Shown: positions 34,830 through 43,426, counted from the first letter of the stretch. The stretch: 64,000 nucleotides of DNA from UBA8941 sp963780545 (GCA_963780545.1 CAWACK010000009.1:1-64000); one strand, 5' to 3'. Notes: generated by a model from the letters alone, not told the origin. Numbers and translations: made by a program.

Positions 34830-36137
34830 TTAACGACGTACTGTTCGCACGTAGCGTGCCAAGGGTCTCCTTGACGGTCTGTGCTTCTGATAGCAACTAG
34901 AGCAGTAGACGGGACGACCCTCAGTTGGCTTGAAGGGGACGCTGCACTCCTTCCCACAATCGCTGCACACTGGCTTCGGACCCTTCTCGTCTTGGCTGGG
35001 CGCATAGACGCCTGGAAGCTCCGCTATCCGAGTTTTTGTCATGGCCCTTATCTGCCGGAAGTCATCTATTTCACCCTCGCTAACGAGAGAGATGGCCGTA
35101 CCCTCAGCCTCCATCCTAGCAGTCCTCCCGATCCTATGGAAATAGGCTGTATGGTCCATTGGGACGTTGTGATTGAATATGTGGGTCACGCCCTGTATGT
35201 CGAGTCCCCTCGCTGCGACGTCTGTCGCAACTAGTAGTCTCAGCTTCCCCCTACGGAAAGATTCAATGACATTGTCCCTCTGGGGTTGCGTTAGCCCTCC
35301 ATGGAGCGGCTTCGCATTGTAGTTTTCTCCTCGAAGCATCTTCGCGAGTCGAGCCGCACCTCTCTGCGTCTTGCAGAAGATTATGGCCTTCTCGACATGT
35401 TGCGCTTCTATGATCTTGCAGAGGGCATCAAATTTATCATCCGGTTCAACTGAGACGTAGAACTGGTCGATCTGTGTTAAGGTTACCTCATCTTTACTGA
35501 CGATTATCTTCTGAGGTCTCCTCATATACCTATCACAAATGCTCATCACCGATTCATCGATCGTCGCTGAGAAAAGACTCACTTGCTTCTCATGCGGCGT
35601 CTTCGAGAGGATCTTTTCTATGTCGTTAATGAAGCCCATGTCGAGCATCCTATCCGCTTCGTCAAGGACGACGACCTTCACTGAGGAGAGACTTAGTGTC
35701 CCACGCGCGAGGTGATCAAGGATACGGCCTGGTGTACCTACAACTATCTGGACACCATTCCTCAGATCTCGTATCTGCTTTGTAATAGACTCGCCGCCAT
35801 ATACTGGTAGAACCCTCAGAGTCGTATACTTACATAATCTGTTGAGATGATCAGCAATCTGCACAGCGAGCTCCCGGGTCGGTGCCATGATTAAGCCCTG
35901 AACTTTCCTACTCTCGGGATCGAGGCGCTCGATCATCGGGATACCAAAGGCAGCTGTCTTCCCCGTCCCCGTCTGGGCTTGTCCAATCACATCCCTCCCA
36001 TCGAGGAGGGGACCAATCGACTGTGCCTGAATCGGTGAAGGGCTGCTGAATCCCAGCTCCTCGACGCTTCTTAATATATCTCTACTCAACTGTAAATCTG
36101 CGAAACATTCTACTTGCATATGTTTTTGACTCCTCAT
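34830..36137 (-). CDS. DEAD-box RNA helicase with C-terminal CxxC-x17-CxxC zinc ribbon
   Basis: An ATP-dependent RNA helicase of about 435 residues from ATG 36137. Motifs in order: FSSPSPIQAQSIG (Q), AQTGTGKTAAF (I), PTRELAVQI (Ia), GTPGRILDHL (Ib), VLDEADRMLDMGF (II), SATI (III), ATDVAARGLDI (V), HRIGRTARMEAEG (VI). The tail after residue about 390 carries CSDCGKECSVPFKPTEGRP and YCSSCYQKHRP, identical in spacing to the small protein at 21667. Starts at 36266 would add 43 unlike residues. It probably remodels structured RNA at low temperature or in ribosome assembly. Confidence 0.9.
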   Translation of the reverse strand: MRSQKHMQVECFADLQLSRDILRSVEELGFSSPSPIQAQSIGPLLDGRDVIGQAQTGTGKTAAFGIPMIERLDPESRKVQGLIMAPTRELAVQIADHLNRLCKYTTLRVLPVYGGESITKQIRDLRNGVQIVVGTPGRILDHLARGTLSLSSVKVVVLDEADRMLDMGFINDIEKILSKTPHEKQVSLFSATIDESVMSICDRYMRRPQKIIVSKDEVTLTQIDQFYVSVEPDDKFDALCKIIEAQHVEKAIIFCKTQRGAARLAKMLRGENYNAKPLHGGLTQPQRDNVIESFRRGKLRLLVATDVAARGLDIQGVTHIFNHNVPMDHTAYFHRIGRTARMEAEGTAISLVSEGEIDDFRQIRAMTKTRIAELPGVYAPSQDEKGPKPVCSDCGKECSVPFKPTEGRPVYCSSCYQKHRPSRRPLARYVRTVRR

Positions 36138-36326
36138 CACAAGAACTTTGCATGCTATTCTCGCTGGCTTTTCGGGCTTGGAGTCAAAACATGTGCCGGA
36201 CTCTATGTGACGAGACCAATCAGTACCGGTAGTCGAATAAAAAGGTTTCAACTTATTACAAGACAACCTAACGTGGGATATGTTATTGGCCTATCTCTGC
36301 GTCCCAGCACCTAGTAGTGTAGATAC

Positions 36327-36336
36327 CTTTTAAATT
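36327..36336 (+). promoter_or_regulatory. Box A (TATA) of the tRNA-Leu gene
   Basis: TACCTTTTAAATTCTC at 36324-36339 contains TTTTAAAT centred about 30 bp upstream of the tRNA 5' end, the expected spacing for an archaeal TBP site. A purine-rich BRE is not clear. Confidence 0.45.
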
Positions 36337-36361
36337 CTCCTCGATTCTAAATAGAGGCACC

Positions 36362-36447
36362 GCAGGGGTTCCCGAGTGGCCAAAGGGGTCAGGCTTAGGA
36401 CCTGATGGATTAGTCCTCCGTGGGTTCGAACCCCACCCCCTGCACCA
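36362..36447 (+). tRNA. tRNA-Leu(UAG), with encoded CCA
   Basis: The 5' acceptor strand GCAGGGG pairs with CCCCTGC before A-CCA at 36444-36447. The anticodon arm is TCAGG-CTTAGGA-CCTGA with anticodon TAG at 36396-36398, reading CUN leucine codons. A long variable arm (GATTAGTCCTCC region) marks a class II tRNA, and the T arm is GTGGG-TTCGAAC-CCCAC in form. No intron is present. The 3' 16 bases plus three flanking T are repeated at 55218-55237 and act as a probable att site. Confidence 0.95.
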
Positions 36448-36450
36448 TTT
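36431..36450 (+). repeat. attL of the integrated element (tRNA 3' end)
   Basis: The 20-bp core CCCCACCCCCTGCACCATTT is identical to 55218-55237. With the weaker left part it forms a 29-bp match (36422-36450 vs 55209-55237) with only the four T-loop bases changed. The palindrome TTACTAGTAA follows at 36450-36459, inside the element. The nearby tyrosine recombinase gene makes recombination at this site the simplest reading. Confidence 0.8.
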
Positions 36451-36499
36451 TACTAGTAACTGCTAAATACCCAGAAACCGAACACAAAACCAGAGAAAC

Positions 36500-37021
36500 T
36501 TGGTCAAAGACGAGTCACTCAAGAGGAGAGCCATCTACGTCTACCCGCCAACACAGCAACTAACGGACAAGTGGAAGAAACTCTCCAGCGAAGCAGGAGT
36601 CCCAATATCCAAATTCGTCATAGACCACGTCCAGAACTCACTCAACTTGGAGCAAGACGAAAACTACAACAGCAGAACCAAACTAATCGAGGAAAACACA
36701 ACACTTCAAAAGGAGATCAAGGAGAAAGACAAACGCATAGGTCACCTCGAATTGCTCGTGGAGAAGCTGGAGGAAGACCTACAAGTCTACAGGAGTAGAA
36801 TCTTCACCGAGGAGGGCTTCAAAGGTAAGCGCTCATACGACAAACGACTAGTGGAGGCTCTGAAGGAGCCAGGACTCCACACGTCTACCGAGATTCTAGG
36901 TAAACTAGGGGTTAATGCCCGCGACGCTGAGGTTGTGAAGGGTATACTCAACCAGATCGAGAACCTGCATGAATACGGCTTGATTACTGCGTCAGGGAAG
37001 GGTTGGAGATGGAGAGATTAG
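36500..37021 (+). CDS. Ribbon-helix-helix / coiled-coil / winged-helix protein
   Basis: A 173-residue protein. Residues 8-48 (YVYPPTQQLTDKWKKLSSEA then GVPISKFVIDHVQNSL) read as a ribbon-helix-helix DNA-binding domain. Residues 55-105 are a coiled coil, KLIEENTTLQKEIKEKDKRI. The C-terminus, LHTSTEILGKLGVN ... YGLITASGKGWRWRD, is a winged helix. It starts TTG 36500, 53 bp after the tRNA, and overlaps the integrase gene by 19 bp, so the two are co-translated. It is probably a regulator or directionality factor of the element's recombinase. Confidence 0.65.
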   Translation: MVKDESLKRRAIYVYPPTQQLTDKWKKLSSEAGVPISKFVIDHVQNSLNLEQDENYNSRTKLIEENTTLQKEIKEKDKRIGHLELLVEKLEEDLQVYRSRIFTEEGFKGKRSYDKRLVEALKEPGLHTSTEILGKLGVNARDAEVVKGILNQIENLHEYGLITASGKGWRWRD

Positions 37022-37995
37022 AGGTGACAAATGTGTCGAGCCACCCTCTCCCCAGCGATGCGCAGCTAATCGAGAGTTACATCAAATACTATCAGAGGAG
37101 AGGAAGCCCGAAATCGAGCTGGCAGAACTACGAGTCGCGGCTCAAAATCATGTCCAGCTTCCTAGCAAGCATGGGATCAAGTCTGCCGTCGGCGGGGAAG
37201 CATGAGCTTGAGGCCCTGCTCGACTACCTGAAGGAGCAACGCCACAACCGGTACGGTGAGCCGCTGAGCGACAAGAACATCAGCAACTACTACACGGCGC
37301 TAAGCGGCTTCTACAACTTCCTCATCTGGGAGGAAGTCACCCAAACTAACCTCGTCCCAGCCTTCAAGAGGCATTACCTGAACACCTACAAGAAGAGGGT
37401 GGAGCCCGAGGGCAGGAAGCTGATCAGCGTCGAGGAGGCCTCCATGCTCATCAACTCCACGCTTGACCTGCAGGAGAAGACCATAATGACGGTTTTCGCT
37501 AAGACAGGCGTCAGGAAGGGTGAGCTGATCTCGATGGATGTAGGCGACATCGACTGGCGATTAGGTGGGATTGAGTTGAAGCCGAAGCGGAAGAGGAGCA
37601 ACCGGAAGGTGCCCTTCGATGATGAGGTGGCGGTATTGCTGGGCAGGTGGCTGAAGGTTAGAGGTGATTACGCGGCGGATGGGGAGGTTGCTCTGTTCAT
37701 AGGTGATCGCGGTAGTCGTATTGGGCGTAACATCGTGTATGAGGTCGTGTCGGGTAACGCGGAGAGGGTTGGTTTGAGTGATCCTGCTAGTTCGCGGCTT
37801 GAGGATCACTTTAGCCCGCACTGCTTCAGGCACTTCTTGACGACGGAGCTTCGCAGGGCGGGTATGAAGCGGGAGTTTCTGAAGGAGCTACGTGGCGATT
37901 CCCGTAGGGAGGCGGTTGATGTATATGATCATATTCCGTTCTCGGAGCTCAGGGAGGAGTATCTCCCGCTTGTCCCTCGGCTGGGGTTACTCTAG
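37003..37995 (+). CDS. Tyrosine recombinase / integrase
   Basis: A 330-residue site-specific recombinase. Residues about 15-105 are the core-binding SAM-like domain (WQNYESRLKIMSSFLASMG ... NISNYYTALSGFYNFLIWEE). The catalytic set is TGVRKGEL (Arg), KPKRKRSN (Lys), SPHCFRHFLTTELRRAGM (H-x-x-R) and AVDVYDHI (Tyr nucleophile). The gene is complete, unlike SSV-type integrases that are cut in two by integration. It lies 556 bp after the tRNA-Leu att site and is the likely enzyme that put the element there. Confidence 0.92.
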   Translation: MEMERLEVTNVSSHPLPSDAQLIESYIKYYQRRGSPKSSWQNYESRLKIMSSFLASMGSSLPSAGKHELEALLDYLKEQRHNRYGEPLSDKNISNYYTALSGFYNFLIWEEVTQTNLVPAFKRHYLNTYKKRVEPEGRKLISVEEASMLINSTLDLQEKTIMTVFAKTGVRKGELISMDVGDIDWRLGGIELKPKRKRSNRKVPFDDEVAVLLGRWLKVRGDYAADGEVALFIGDRGSRIGRNIVYEVVSGNAERVGLSDPASSRLEDHFSPHCFRHFLTTELRRAGMKREFLKELRGDSRREAVDVYDHIPFSELREEYLPLVPRLGLL

Positions 37996-38210
37996 TTCTT
38001 ATCTTCTCGGATCAGGTAGGGATGGTTTGGGTCATCTGTTCTGAGAACAGCAACTCTTCTGCCAATCAACTCTGTGAGGTTGGTCATCTGGAGTTTCTTC
38101 ATGGGCAGTTCGAGTACACCTGTGTCCAGTGTCAGCTCGTTGGAGTCGATTTTCTGCAGTGTGCCGACCGCCTCCTCCCATTGCCGTAGGTATATGTCTG
38201 TGCGCGTCAA
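37992..38210 (-). CDS. Small beta-rich hypothetical protein
   Basis: A 72-residue protein starting TRTDIYLRQWEEAVGTLQKI and continuing DSNELTLDTGVLELPMKKLQ, then LIGRRVAVLRTD. The alternation of short strands suggests a small barrel such as an SH3- or OB-like fold; this is a guess from the pattern. It converges on the integrase gene, overlapping its stop by 4 bp. Confidence 0.5.
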   Translation of the reverse strand: MTRTDIYLRQWEEAVGTLQKIDSNELTLDTGVLELPMKKLQMTNLTELIGRRVAVLRTDDPNHPYLIREDKN

Positions 38211-38338
38211 GCTTATCCTATAGAGAAATATTCAGACGATCAGGATTCAGAGAAAACGAGCCGCGCGCGCATACGGATGAATTAACAAGATTCAAAATAC
38301 TTTACGACATTCAGACAACAGGTATAAACGTAAAGATA

Positions 38339-38938
38339 CTAAGAATGAAGCGTCTCTAAATAGTCCCTGAAAAGCTCAAGGGAGCCAAGAAGCCTATCCT
38401 TATCACAGGTATTCTTAGCGACACTCCGGAGACCCGCATTAAGATCCACATACAAGCGAGCCAACCTAACCTCATCAACATCCCCCCGAATCTTACCCTC
38501 CTCCTTGCCTCGCTTAACTGCGTCAGCGGCTCCCTTCTCCATCATATTGTAGATGCCCAAGATCCTCGCCTTGAAATCATCATCAACCGGACTAAGCTCA
38601 GTAGCCAGATTCGCAAGCGGACACCCCATGGCAATATCCTCAGGAGAGAAACCAGAGTAGATTCTGTGGGGTAGAGCATAGAGATCAGTCAGAGCATCCT
38701 GTGACGACTCCAGTGGCTTAACCCACCTATCATATAATGTAACACGCCAATACTCGATGATTGCATACCCCAACTCCTTCTTGTTGGCGAAGTGGTAGAA
38801 GAAGGCACCCTTAGTAAGCCCAAGCGAGTTGATTATGTCGTTGATGCTTGTCTCCCTGAATCCCTTGGTATGGATTAGCTCAGCGGCTTTTACAATAATA
38901 GTTTGTTTCGTATCCTGAGCCTTTACACTCCTCGCCAT
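38339..38938 (-). CDS. TetR/AcrR family transcriptional regulator
   Basis: A 199-residue repressor from ATG 38938. The N-terminal HTH is TKQTIIVKAAELIHTKGFRE, then TSINDIINSLGLTKGAFFYH and FANKKELGYAIIEYW, a textbook TetR domain. The C-terminal half binds an unknown ligand. It is divergent from the cupin gene at 39037, a typical TetR target position, and TACCATCTGGTCGGTA at 39017-39032 is an imperfect dyad that could be its operator. Confidence 0.88.
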   Translation of the reverse strand: MARSVKAQDTKQTIIVKAAELIHTKGFRETSINDIINSLGLTKGAFFYHFANKKELGYAIIEYWRVTLYDRWVKPLESSQDALTDLYALPHRIYSGFSPEDIAMGCPLANLATELSPVDDDFKARILGIYNMMEKGAADAVKRGKEEGKIRGDVDEVRLARLYVDLNAGLRSVAKNTCDKDRLLGSLELFRDYLETLHS

Positions 38939-39036
38939 AGATACCAAGCGATATGTAGATTCGTTACACTTATAGATGTTGTCAAATTACCGAGAAATAC
39001 TAAATATCCATCAACATACCATCTGGTCGGTACAAT

Positions 39037-39387
39037 ATGTACATAAAGTCAGCTACGAGCATGGAGTGGAGTAAGCCACCTACGGGTTACTACTACAGTG
39101 ACGTCAAAGAGAAAATACTCTGGACCGACCCAAAAACAGGGGCACTAGTTGTTCTAATGAAGTGGCCTCCGGGTCTACTTGATATGAAACATAAGCATCC
39201 TCACGCGAATCAGTGGGACTTTTTCCTGAGTGGTAAGCTCAAGGAGGGAGACAGACCCGCGGAGGATGCTGCTGGGGTTATGGGTTATGTCCCCAAGGGA
39301 GAGGTACATGGCGGGACGGTTGTGATCGAGGAATGTACCGTGTTGTTCCACTGGGATGGGCCTAGAGACCCGGAGATAATCAAGTAG
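39037..39387 (+). CDS. Cupin-fold protein
   Basis: A 116-residue protein with a single cupin. KWPPGLLDMKHKHPHANQWDFFLSGKLK has the first metal motif (KHPHANQWDFFLSG), and YVPKGEVHGGTVVIEECTVLFHWDGP the second. It could be a small metal enzyme or a sensor. Start ATG 39037, 30 bp after TAAATATCCATC. Divergent from the tetR-like gene, so probably regulated by it. Confidence 0.75.
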   Translation: MYIKSATSMEWSKPPTGYYYSDVKEKILWTDPKTGALVVLMKWPPGLLDMKHKHPHANQWDFFLSGKLKEGDRPAEDAAGVMGYVPKGEVHGGTVVIEECTVLFHWDGPRDPEIIK

Positions 39388-39594
39388 ACTCACATGTATG
39401 TACAGTATTTGATTATTCCTGGAATAGTCGAATGGAAGATCATCTTTTTCCTCATATATGTGCACATGTTCACGAGTTACTCTGCACTTAAGTCCAGTAA
39501 AATCAGAGTTACTTTGAGGTTAAACCGTTAGTTTAAAAACATGATGTGAAAACGAGTCACAACAGTTAGGTTCGAGAGATTTAAAACAAGTGAC

Positions 39595-40425
39595 TTACTT
39601 ATTTGATGGAATAATGTACACTGGATAAGAATCGGTTTGACCGAGGAAGCTAGTCTGGACATCAAAGTGAGGGTGAGGATCAATCGGGGAAGGCAAAAAG
39701 TCAGCGAGATACGAAACGGGGGTAAAGACCGTTAGAGTAAAGGATACTGCGCCGCCAGTCTCCAGAATAACCGACACCTTATTCGGTTCAACGCTGAAAC
39801 CCAAGGGGACATCCAATACTTTAATCGAAACGGGAAGAGAGGCATCGTATCCGAGTTCAGCGGTCAACGTCAGTCGGATACTTGTGTTTTCATCCATCTT
39901 CACCTTCAGCGGAGAAGTCTGATTCAATGCATCGGGTTGAAGAGATAAACTAAAGTCAAGTATATTCGATACATGCCCGCCCCCGTTTAATAATGAGACC
40001 ACGACTCCGCCCCCGCTTTCAAGTGAAAGCATCACTTCACCCGTCTGGGCGTCCACAACATATCTCCCGTATATGGGTGCTCCTCCGAGGTTGACTGTGC
40101 TGGTGTCATCATAATCTGCAACCCAGTATGGCTTGACTTCGCCGACGTGGGTTGTTGACACGTATAATCTGGTGTGGTATCCGGTGTTCCATAGGTAATC
40201 CTGCCAGTTGATTGAGATGTATTCCAGTCGGATGTTTTGGGGTGAGATTTGATCGGTGATGAAGTGATCCGTTTTGCCGCTTTCTCTGAGAATGTTAATC
40301 GCTTGCTCCACAGTCACCTGTGTTTGGGGCATGGGTTGAGTTATTGCCATAGCTAGGAATGCTGTGGTCGCTAATATGATGGAGATTATCACGGTCATTG
40401 TGGTGGGTGAGTTGAGGGACATCAC
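39595..40425 (-). CDS. Secreted/anchored protein with PepSY-like segment
   Basis: A 276-residue protein. The N-terminus MTVIISIILATTAFLAMAITQ (after MMSLNSPTT) is a signal or anchor helix. VTVEQAINILRESG ... YGRYVVDAQTGEVM resembles the PepSY pattern found in extracellular protease inhibitors. The C-terminal third is beta-rich, KVKMDENTSIRLTLTAELGY. No close family is recognised. It is transcribed away from the protein at 40628, separated by the A+T-rich region holding three GTATAC copies. Confidence 0.55.
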   Translation of the reverse strand: MMSLNSPTTMTVIISIILATTAFLAMAITQPMPQTQVTVEQAINILRESGKTDHFITDQISPQNIRLEYISINWQDYLWNTGYHTRLYVSTTHVGEVKPYWVADYDDTSTVNLGGAPIYGRYVVDAQTGEVMLSLESGGGVVVSLLNGGGHVSNILDFSLSLQPDALNQTSPLKVKMDENTSIRLTLTAELGYDASLPVSIKVLDVPLGFSVEPNKVSVILETGGAVSFTLTVFTPVSYLADFLPSPIDPHPHFDVQTSFLGQTDSYPVYIIPSNK

Positions 40426-40527
40426 TGATTACTCTGTGGTGTTATCGACTTAATTCTATGGATTAGAACAGCTAAGGGAATATAGTTAGAGATAGCTCTC
40501 CTAATATAGTTGAGTAAACGGATATAT

Positions 40528-40584
40528 TCTGTATATTGTATACATAATAACTAATCTGTATACGATGGATATAATCTGTATACA
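40528..40584 (+). promoter_or_regulatory. Three GTATAC palindromes at exact 20-bp spacing
   Basis: GTATAC occurs at 40538, 40558 and 40578, each 20 bp from the next; the last two sit in AATCTGTATAC, and a fourth partial TTCTGTATAT is at 40527-40536. Spacing of about two helical turns places all sites on one face. They lie 45-90 bp before the start of the secreted protein at 40628. Two GTATAC copies also form the arms of the palindrome at 47347, in the same element. Confidence 0.55.
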
Positions 40585-40627
40585 TAGAGTTAAATGAATT
40601 TAAAATGAAGCCATATGTTGACTGAAT

Positions 40628-42016
40628 ATGCGCGAGCGCATTGCAGTACTAACCACAATCATTCTCCTGACGATAGCCACATCAGCCCTGTACACCGACG
40701 TCAACAGACGGTCAACGAATCCGCAGCCCACTATCCCATGGGATAAAGTTCCATTAATCATCTATCACCCAAATACCACCAAAGCGAGAGACCCCCGCGA
40801 TGTTCTCTTCATGGAGTCGGGGGGCGCTACCGGTAGCTTCGGAGCTATGAGCTGGGAACAGGACACGCTGCAACCTCTTCCAAGTAGCTTCATAGTTGGT
40901 TGGAGGTGGAACGGCATGTATTGGGGTGATAGCTCGATCAACTTCGAGGCGAGGCTCAAGGAAGGAATGGAGGTAACGTTTGGGTACAATTCCACGGAGC
41001 CCGTGATCTTCAGCCTCGGAGTAGTTCCATCGTATATTATCAGCCACGACGACCTATACTCATTTAACACCACTTTCCGGGTGCCCTCCACTGGGAATTA
41101 CACATTCAGCTTCGCGATGGACACGCCATGGGAGTACGGAGCACGTGGGAGGACGGCGATCGTCTCATTCAAGTGCAGGGTAGCGGACGCCAGCGGTCTC
41201 AGCTACCCAGATAATACACCAGTCCAGAGAGGGCAAGATGACGTGGCCTTCAACTACACGTTCCCACCCAGAGTCAACAACACAGTAACATTGACTGGGA
41301 CACTAGCACCCTCAACGTTCCCAACAGTAAAGGGAAGTATAATGGTCCTTAAGCAGGAGAACTCGATGGCGCCCATAATCCTCCACCTCGGAACCCCCAG
41401 TGAGTTCTTCCTGACCACAATCATAGGTGAAACGAAGCTCGGTAATGTGACTCTCTCCGACTTGAACAGAGCTTATAGTAGGGGTTCACAGATCAGTGTT
41501 ACGGGTTTTCCCTTCAGACTCAGCCTCAACGGGTTTGTCTATTATCTGTTCCACGTTAACTCGGCGGAGATACTTGGAGACTATCCCCTCTACGCTCAGC
41601 AGTCAACGGTCCTAGCGAGTGGTTCAGTTAACGATATATTGAATGGGGGTAGACAGTCGTTCCCAATCAAGTTCAACATCGGCGTCTACTCGTACTCTGG
41701 GAGTAATGAGACATATGTGGGCTTCATTCAGGTGTTCTACAACTGCTACATGAGGCAGGGAGCCACGATGAAGATTAGCTATAATGCGACGAATCCCGTC
41801 GAGTTCGGCTTCTACACGTTCTCCGGTAGCCCAGGTTCCCCGGTTGTGATCCCCTTTGAGCTCGGTAAGCCTGGTGACTACATTTTCCGCGAGTCTGGTG
41901 TTCAGAGCTTCGAGCACCTGTATACAGTGCCACGGAGCGGCTTCTACACGTTTGCCTTCAAGGGATTCGGGGGCAAAGAGGCGACGATCGTTCTCGATGC
42001 GAGTATGGTTAAGTAG
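40628..42016 (+). CDS. Large secreted beta-rich protein, unknown
   Basis: A 462-residue protein with an N-terminal signal (RERIAVLTTIILLTIATSAL) and a rest rich in N-glycosylation sequons and beta-strand sequence, for example NTTFRVPSTGNYTFSFAMDT. Two passages are alike, STGNYTFSFAMD and RSGFYTFAFKGF, both followed by a conserved aromatic pattern, so the protein may contain two related extracellular modules. It has no catalytic motif I can see. It may be a surface or adhesion protein of the element. Confidence 0.6.
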   Translation: MRERIAVLTTIILLTIATSALYTDVNRRSTNPQPTIPWDKVPLIIYHPNTTKARDPRDVLFMESGGATGSFGAMSWEQDTLQPLPSSFIVGWRWNGMYWGDSSINFEARLKEGMEVTFGYNSTEPVIFSLGVVPSYIISHDDLYSFNTTFRVPSTGNYTFSFAMDTPWEYGARGRTAIVSFKCRVADASGLSYPDNTPVQRGQDDVAFNYTFPPRVNNTVTLTGTLAPSTFPTVKGSIMVLKQENSMAPIILHLGTPSEFFLTTIIGETKLGNVTLSDLNRAYSRGSQISVTGFPFRLSLNGFVYYLFHVNSAEILGDYPLYAQQSTVLASGSVNDILNGGRQSFPIKFNIGVYSYSGSNETYVGFIQVFYNCYMRQGATMKISYNATNPVEFGFYTFSGSPGSPVVIPFELGKPGDYIFRESGVQSFEHLYTVPRSGFYTFAFKGFGGKEATIVLDASMVK

Positions 42017-42073
42017 TGGATCGCTTGCAGGTGCAACCTTCTCAGGAGTTTTCTCCGAACGAGAATAGGATAT

Positions 42074-42166
42074 GTAGACTACATAGACTACGTAGGCTAT
42101 AGGTGGTTAGTGTGGGTGTCAAGGATACATTCAGTCATCGTAGGTTACGTAGCCTACCTGACCTAC
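42074..42166. repeat. Two arrays of 9-bp near-palindromes (GTAGnCTAC type)
   Basis: At 42074-42100 three units follow one another: GTAGACTAC, ATAGACTAC, GTAGGCTAT. At 42140-42166 three more: GTAGGTTAC, GTAGCCTAC, CTGACCTAC. Each unit is nearly its own reverse complement around a central base. TCGTAGGT at 42138 and ACCTACGA at 42161 also form an 8-bp inverted repeat. The arrays lie in the 555-bp space after the secreted-protein gene. Confidence 0.55.
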
Positions 42167-42335
42167 GAGAGATTTTGCAATCATGCTTCGCTTAACATAG
42201 GTCATTTAGCTTGAGTGTCTACCCTTGTCTCCAAGGTAGGGATTAGAGAAACGTCTCCCTATGAAACGTGGTTAAAAAAGACCCTCCAGTAAAGCTCTGA
42301 ACCCCTAAAACAAATCCGGGGTTTCCAGAGGCGCA

Positions 42336-42363
42336 TCACACTTAAACAGCGGTTTGAGTGTGA
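42336..42363. other. 12-bp inverted repeat, hairpin
   Basis: TCACACTTAAAC (42336-42347) and GTTTGAGTGTGA (42352-42363) pair with one mismatch around a 4-base loop AGCG. There is no run of T after it, so an operator or an RNA hairpin is as likely as a terminator. The rest of 42017-42571 has no supportable gene. Confidence 0.4.
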
Positions 42364-42571
42364 CGTTTAGGTTTTAGAGCCTGAGTAGCGTTAGTTGGCA
42401 CCTTGCTACGAGACCATCCTATTAGTTTAAAATAACGAGCAATCCTACAGAACGCCTATTCACGTTCCACTTACCAAACAGGGACTATCCATGAACAGAT
42501 CACGGAAACAGTTCAATATTAGGGAACGGTTTTATTAACGGAGTCAATACACAGCTTTTTCCAGAGGTCAG

Positions 42572-42835
42572 ATGCCGAGCAGACGCAGAGCCCAACTCAC
42601 ACCCGCCAACGAGGCCTTCATCGATCAGTTTGAGCGATTCCTGATGGCCAGCGGGAAGGCTGAAACAACGATTCCATACTACCGTTTCATACTGATGGGC
42701 TACTTGAGCCATGTTCAGGATGAAGGCTTTGATCCCGCGCGCGCGAAGACGGAGGAGCAGGTCCATGAGGCTGCAGAGAAGGTCAGGGCCACCCTCATGG
42801 ATTTTGATCTGCTTTTTCAGGGAGAGGATCTCTAG
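42572..42835 (+). CDS. Standalone integrase core-binding-domain-like protein
   Basis: An 87-residue protein. FIDQFERFLMASGKAETTIP followed by YYRFILMGYLSHVQDEGFDP resembles the N-terminal SAM-like DNA-binding domain of tyrosine recombinases, but the gene ends before any catalytic domain. The last third is a helical charged tail, EEQVHEAAEKVRATLMDF. It may be a truncated recombinase or a small DNA-binding regulator of the element. Start ATG 42572. Confidence 0.5.
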   Translation: MPSRRRAQLTPANEAFIDQFERFLMASGKAETTIPYYRFILMGYLSHVQDEGFDPARAKTEEQVHEAAEKVRATLMDFDLLFQGEDL

Positions 42836-43043
42836 CCCCAGCTCTAGCTTTCGGTTTCAGCACTCGCCTGAGACTCTGGAATCTGAATCTGGGTCGGAGT
42901 TTGTTGAGGCTGATGAAGGCCCCGTTGTATAGCCTCAGCCTGAACTGCTTACGTCTGAGACCAGTCCACCTTCTATGAGAATCAGTTTCTTCGAATCCTT
43001 GGGTGTAGAACCTCCTTAGTGCTTGAGGTATTAATGGCCTCAA
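42795..43043 (-). CDS. Small protein encoded in the first 160-bp repeat copy
   Basis: An 82-codon frame from TTG 43043. Its first 28 residues, starting LRPLIPQALRRFYTQGFEE, are shared with the frame at 53320-53451. Between the two copies 12 codons differ synonymously and only 5 change the residue (mostly conservative), which supports selection on this protein. The C-terminus is very basic (RRKQFRLRLYNG, RPRFRFQSLRRVLKPKARAG). It overlaps the plus-strand gene at 42572 by 41 bp. The function is not known. Confidence 0.45.
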   Translation of the reverse strand: MRPLIPQALRRFYTQGFEETDSHRRWTGLRRKQFRLRLYNGAFISLNKLRPRFRFQSLRRVLKPKARAGARDPLPEKADQNP

Positions 43044-43119
43044 CTTCTCAGGCGGTGATGCGCCGGTTCACTGATAAAGCATAGGCACAAACCGTGAGGG
43101 GAGGGAGAAGTGAAAGAGG
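42960..43119. repeat. 160-bp imperfect direct repeat, copy 1
   Basis: Aligns without gaps to 53368-53527 (constant offset 10408). The most conserved blocks are GGCCTCAACTTCTCAGGCGG, CACTGATAAAGCAT and GGCACAAACCG. On the minus strand the repeat holds the 3' end of a frame ending RFVPMLYQ at TGA 43068-43070 and the start of the frame at 43043. Confidence 0.75.
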
Positions 43120-43166
43120 ATTTTGTTATTCAATATAGCCAGCGAATCAGTAAGAGGGATTTTAAG

Positions 43167-43426
43167 ATGAAAACCGAGCTGGGGAGTCACGGTAAGAAGG
43201 GCATAAGTATCTGACGGACTCGGAGACTACGAGCTTTCTCGATGAGCTTAACGACTTCTTCGAGAGGAAGGCCGAGATTAAGCGGATCAGGAACGGGGAG
43301 CACTGCACGATTGAGACTCTGATCAACGAGGAGGCTCTCCTCTTCGCTCGTGCTCTTCTAGATGGTAGGACTAGGCCCCTAGAATTTCGGCGCTTCCCTA
43401 ATTTTTATCGTAAATTATGTTTTTGA
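43167..43426 (+). pseudogene. Decayed small gene
   Basis: ATG 43167 reads KTELGSHGKKGISI and stops; the next frame continues from about 43196 as HKYLTDSETTSFLDELNDFF and RKAEIKRIRNGEHCTIETLI, then NEEALLFARALLDGRTRP, ending at TGA 43426. The coding look of the second frame and the shared start of the first suggest one gene with a frameshift near 43200. I do not recognise the family. Confidence 0.35.

Noticed and set aside
36448..36459. TTTTACTAGTAA as a transcription terminator of the tRNA
   Set aside because: The same 12 bases occur at the opposite border of the element in a place with no tRNA, so a recombination-site role fits better.
42074..42166. CRISPR array
   Set aside because: Units are 9 bp, contiguous and palindromic, with no unique spacers and no cas genes.
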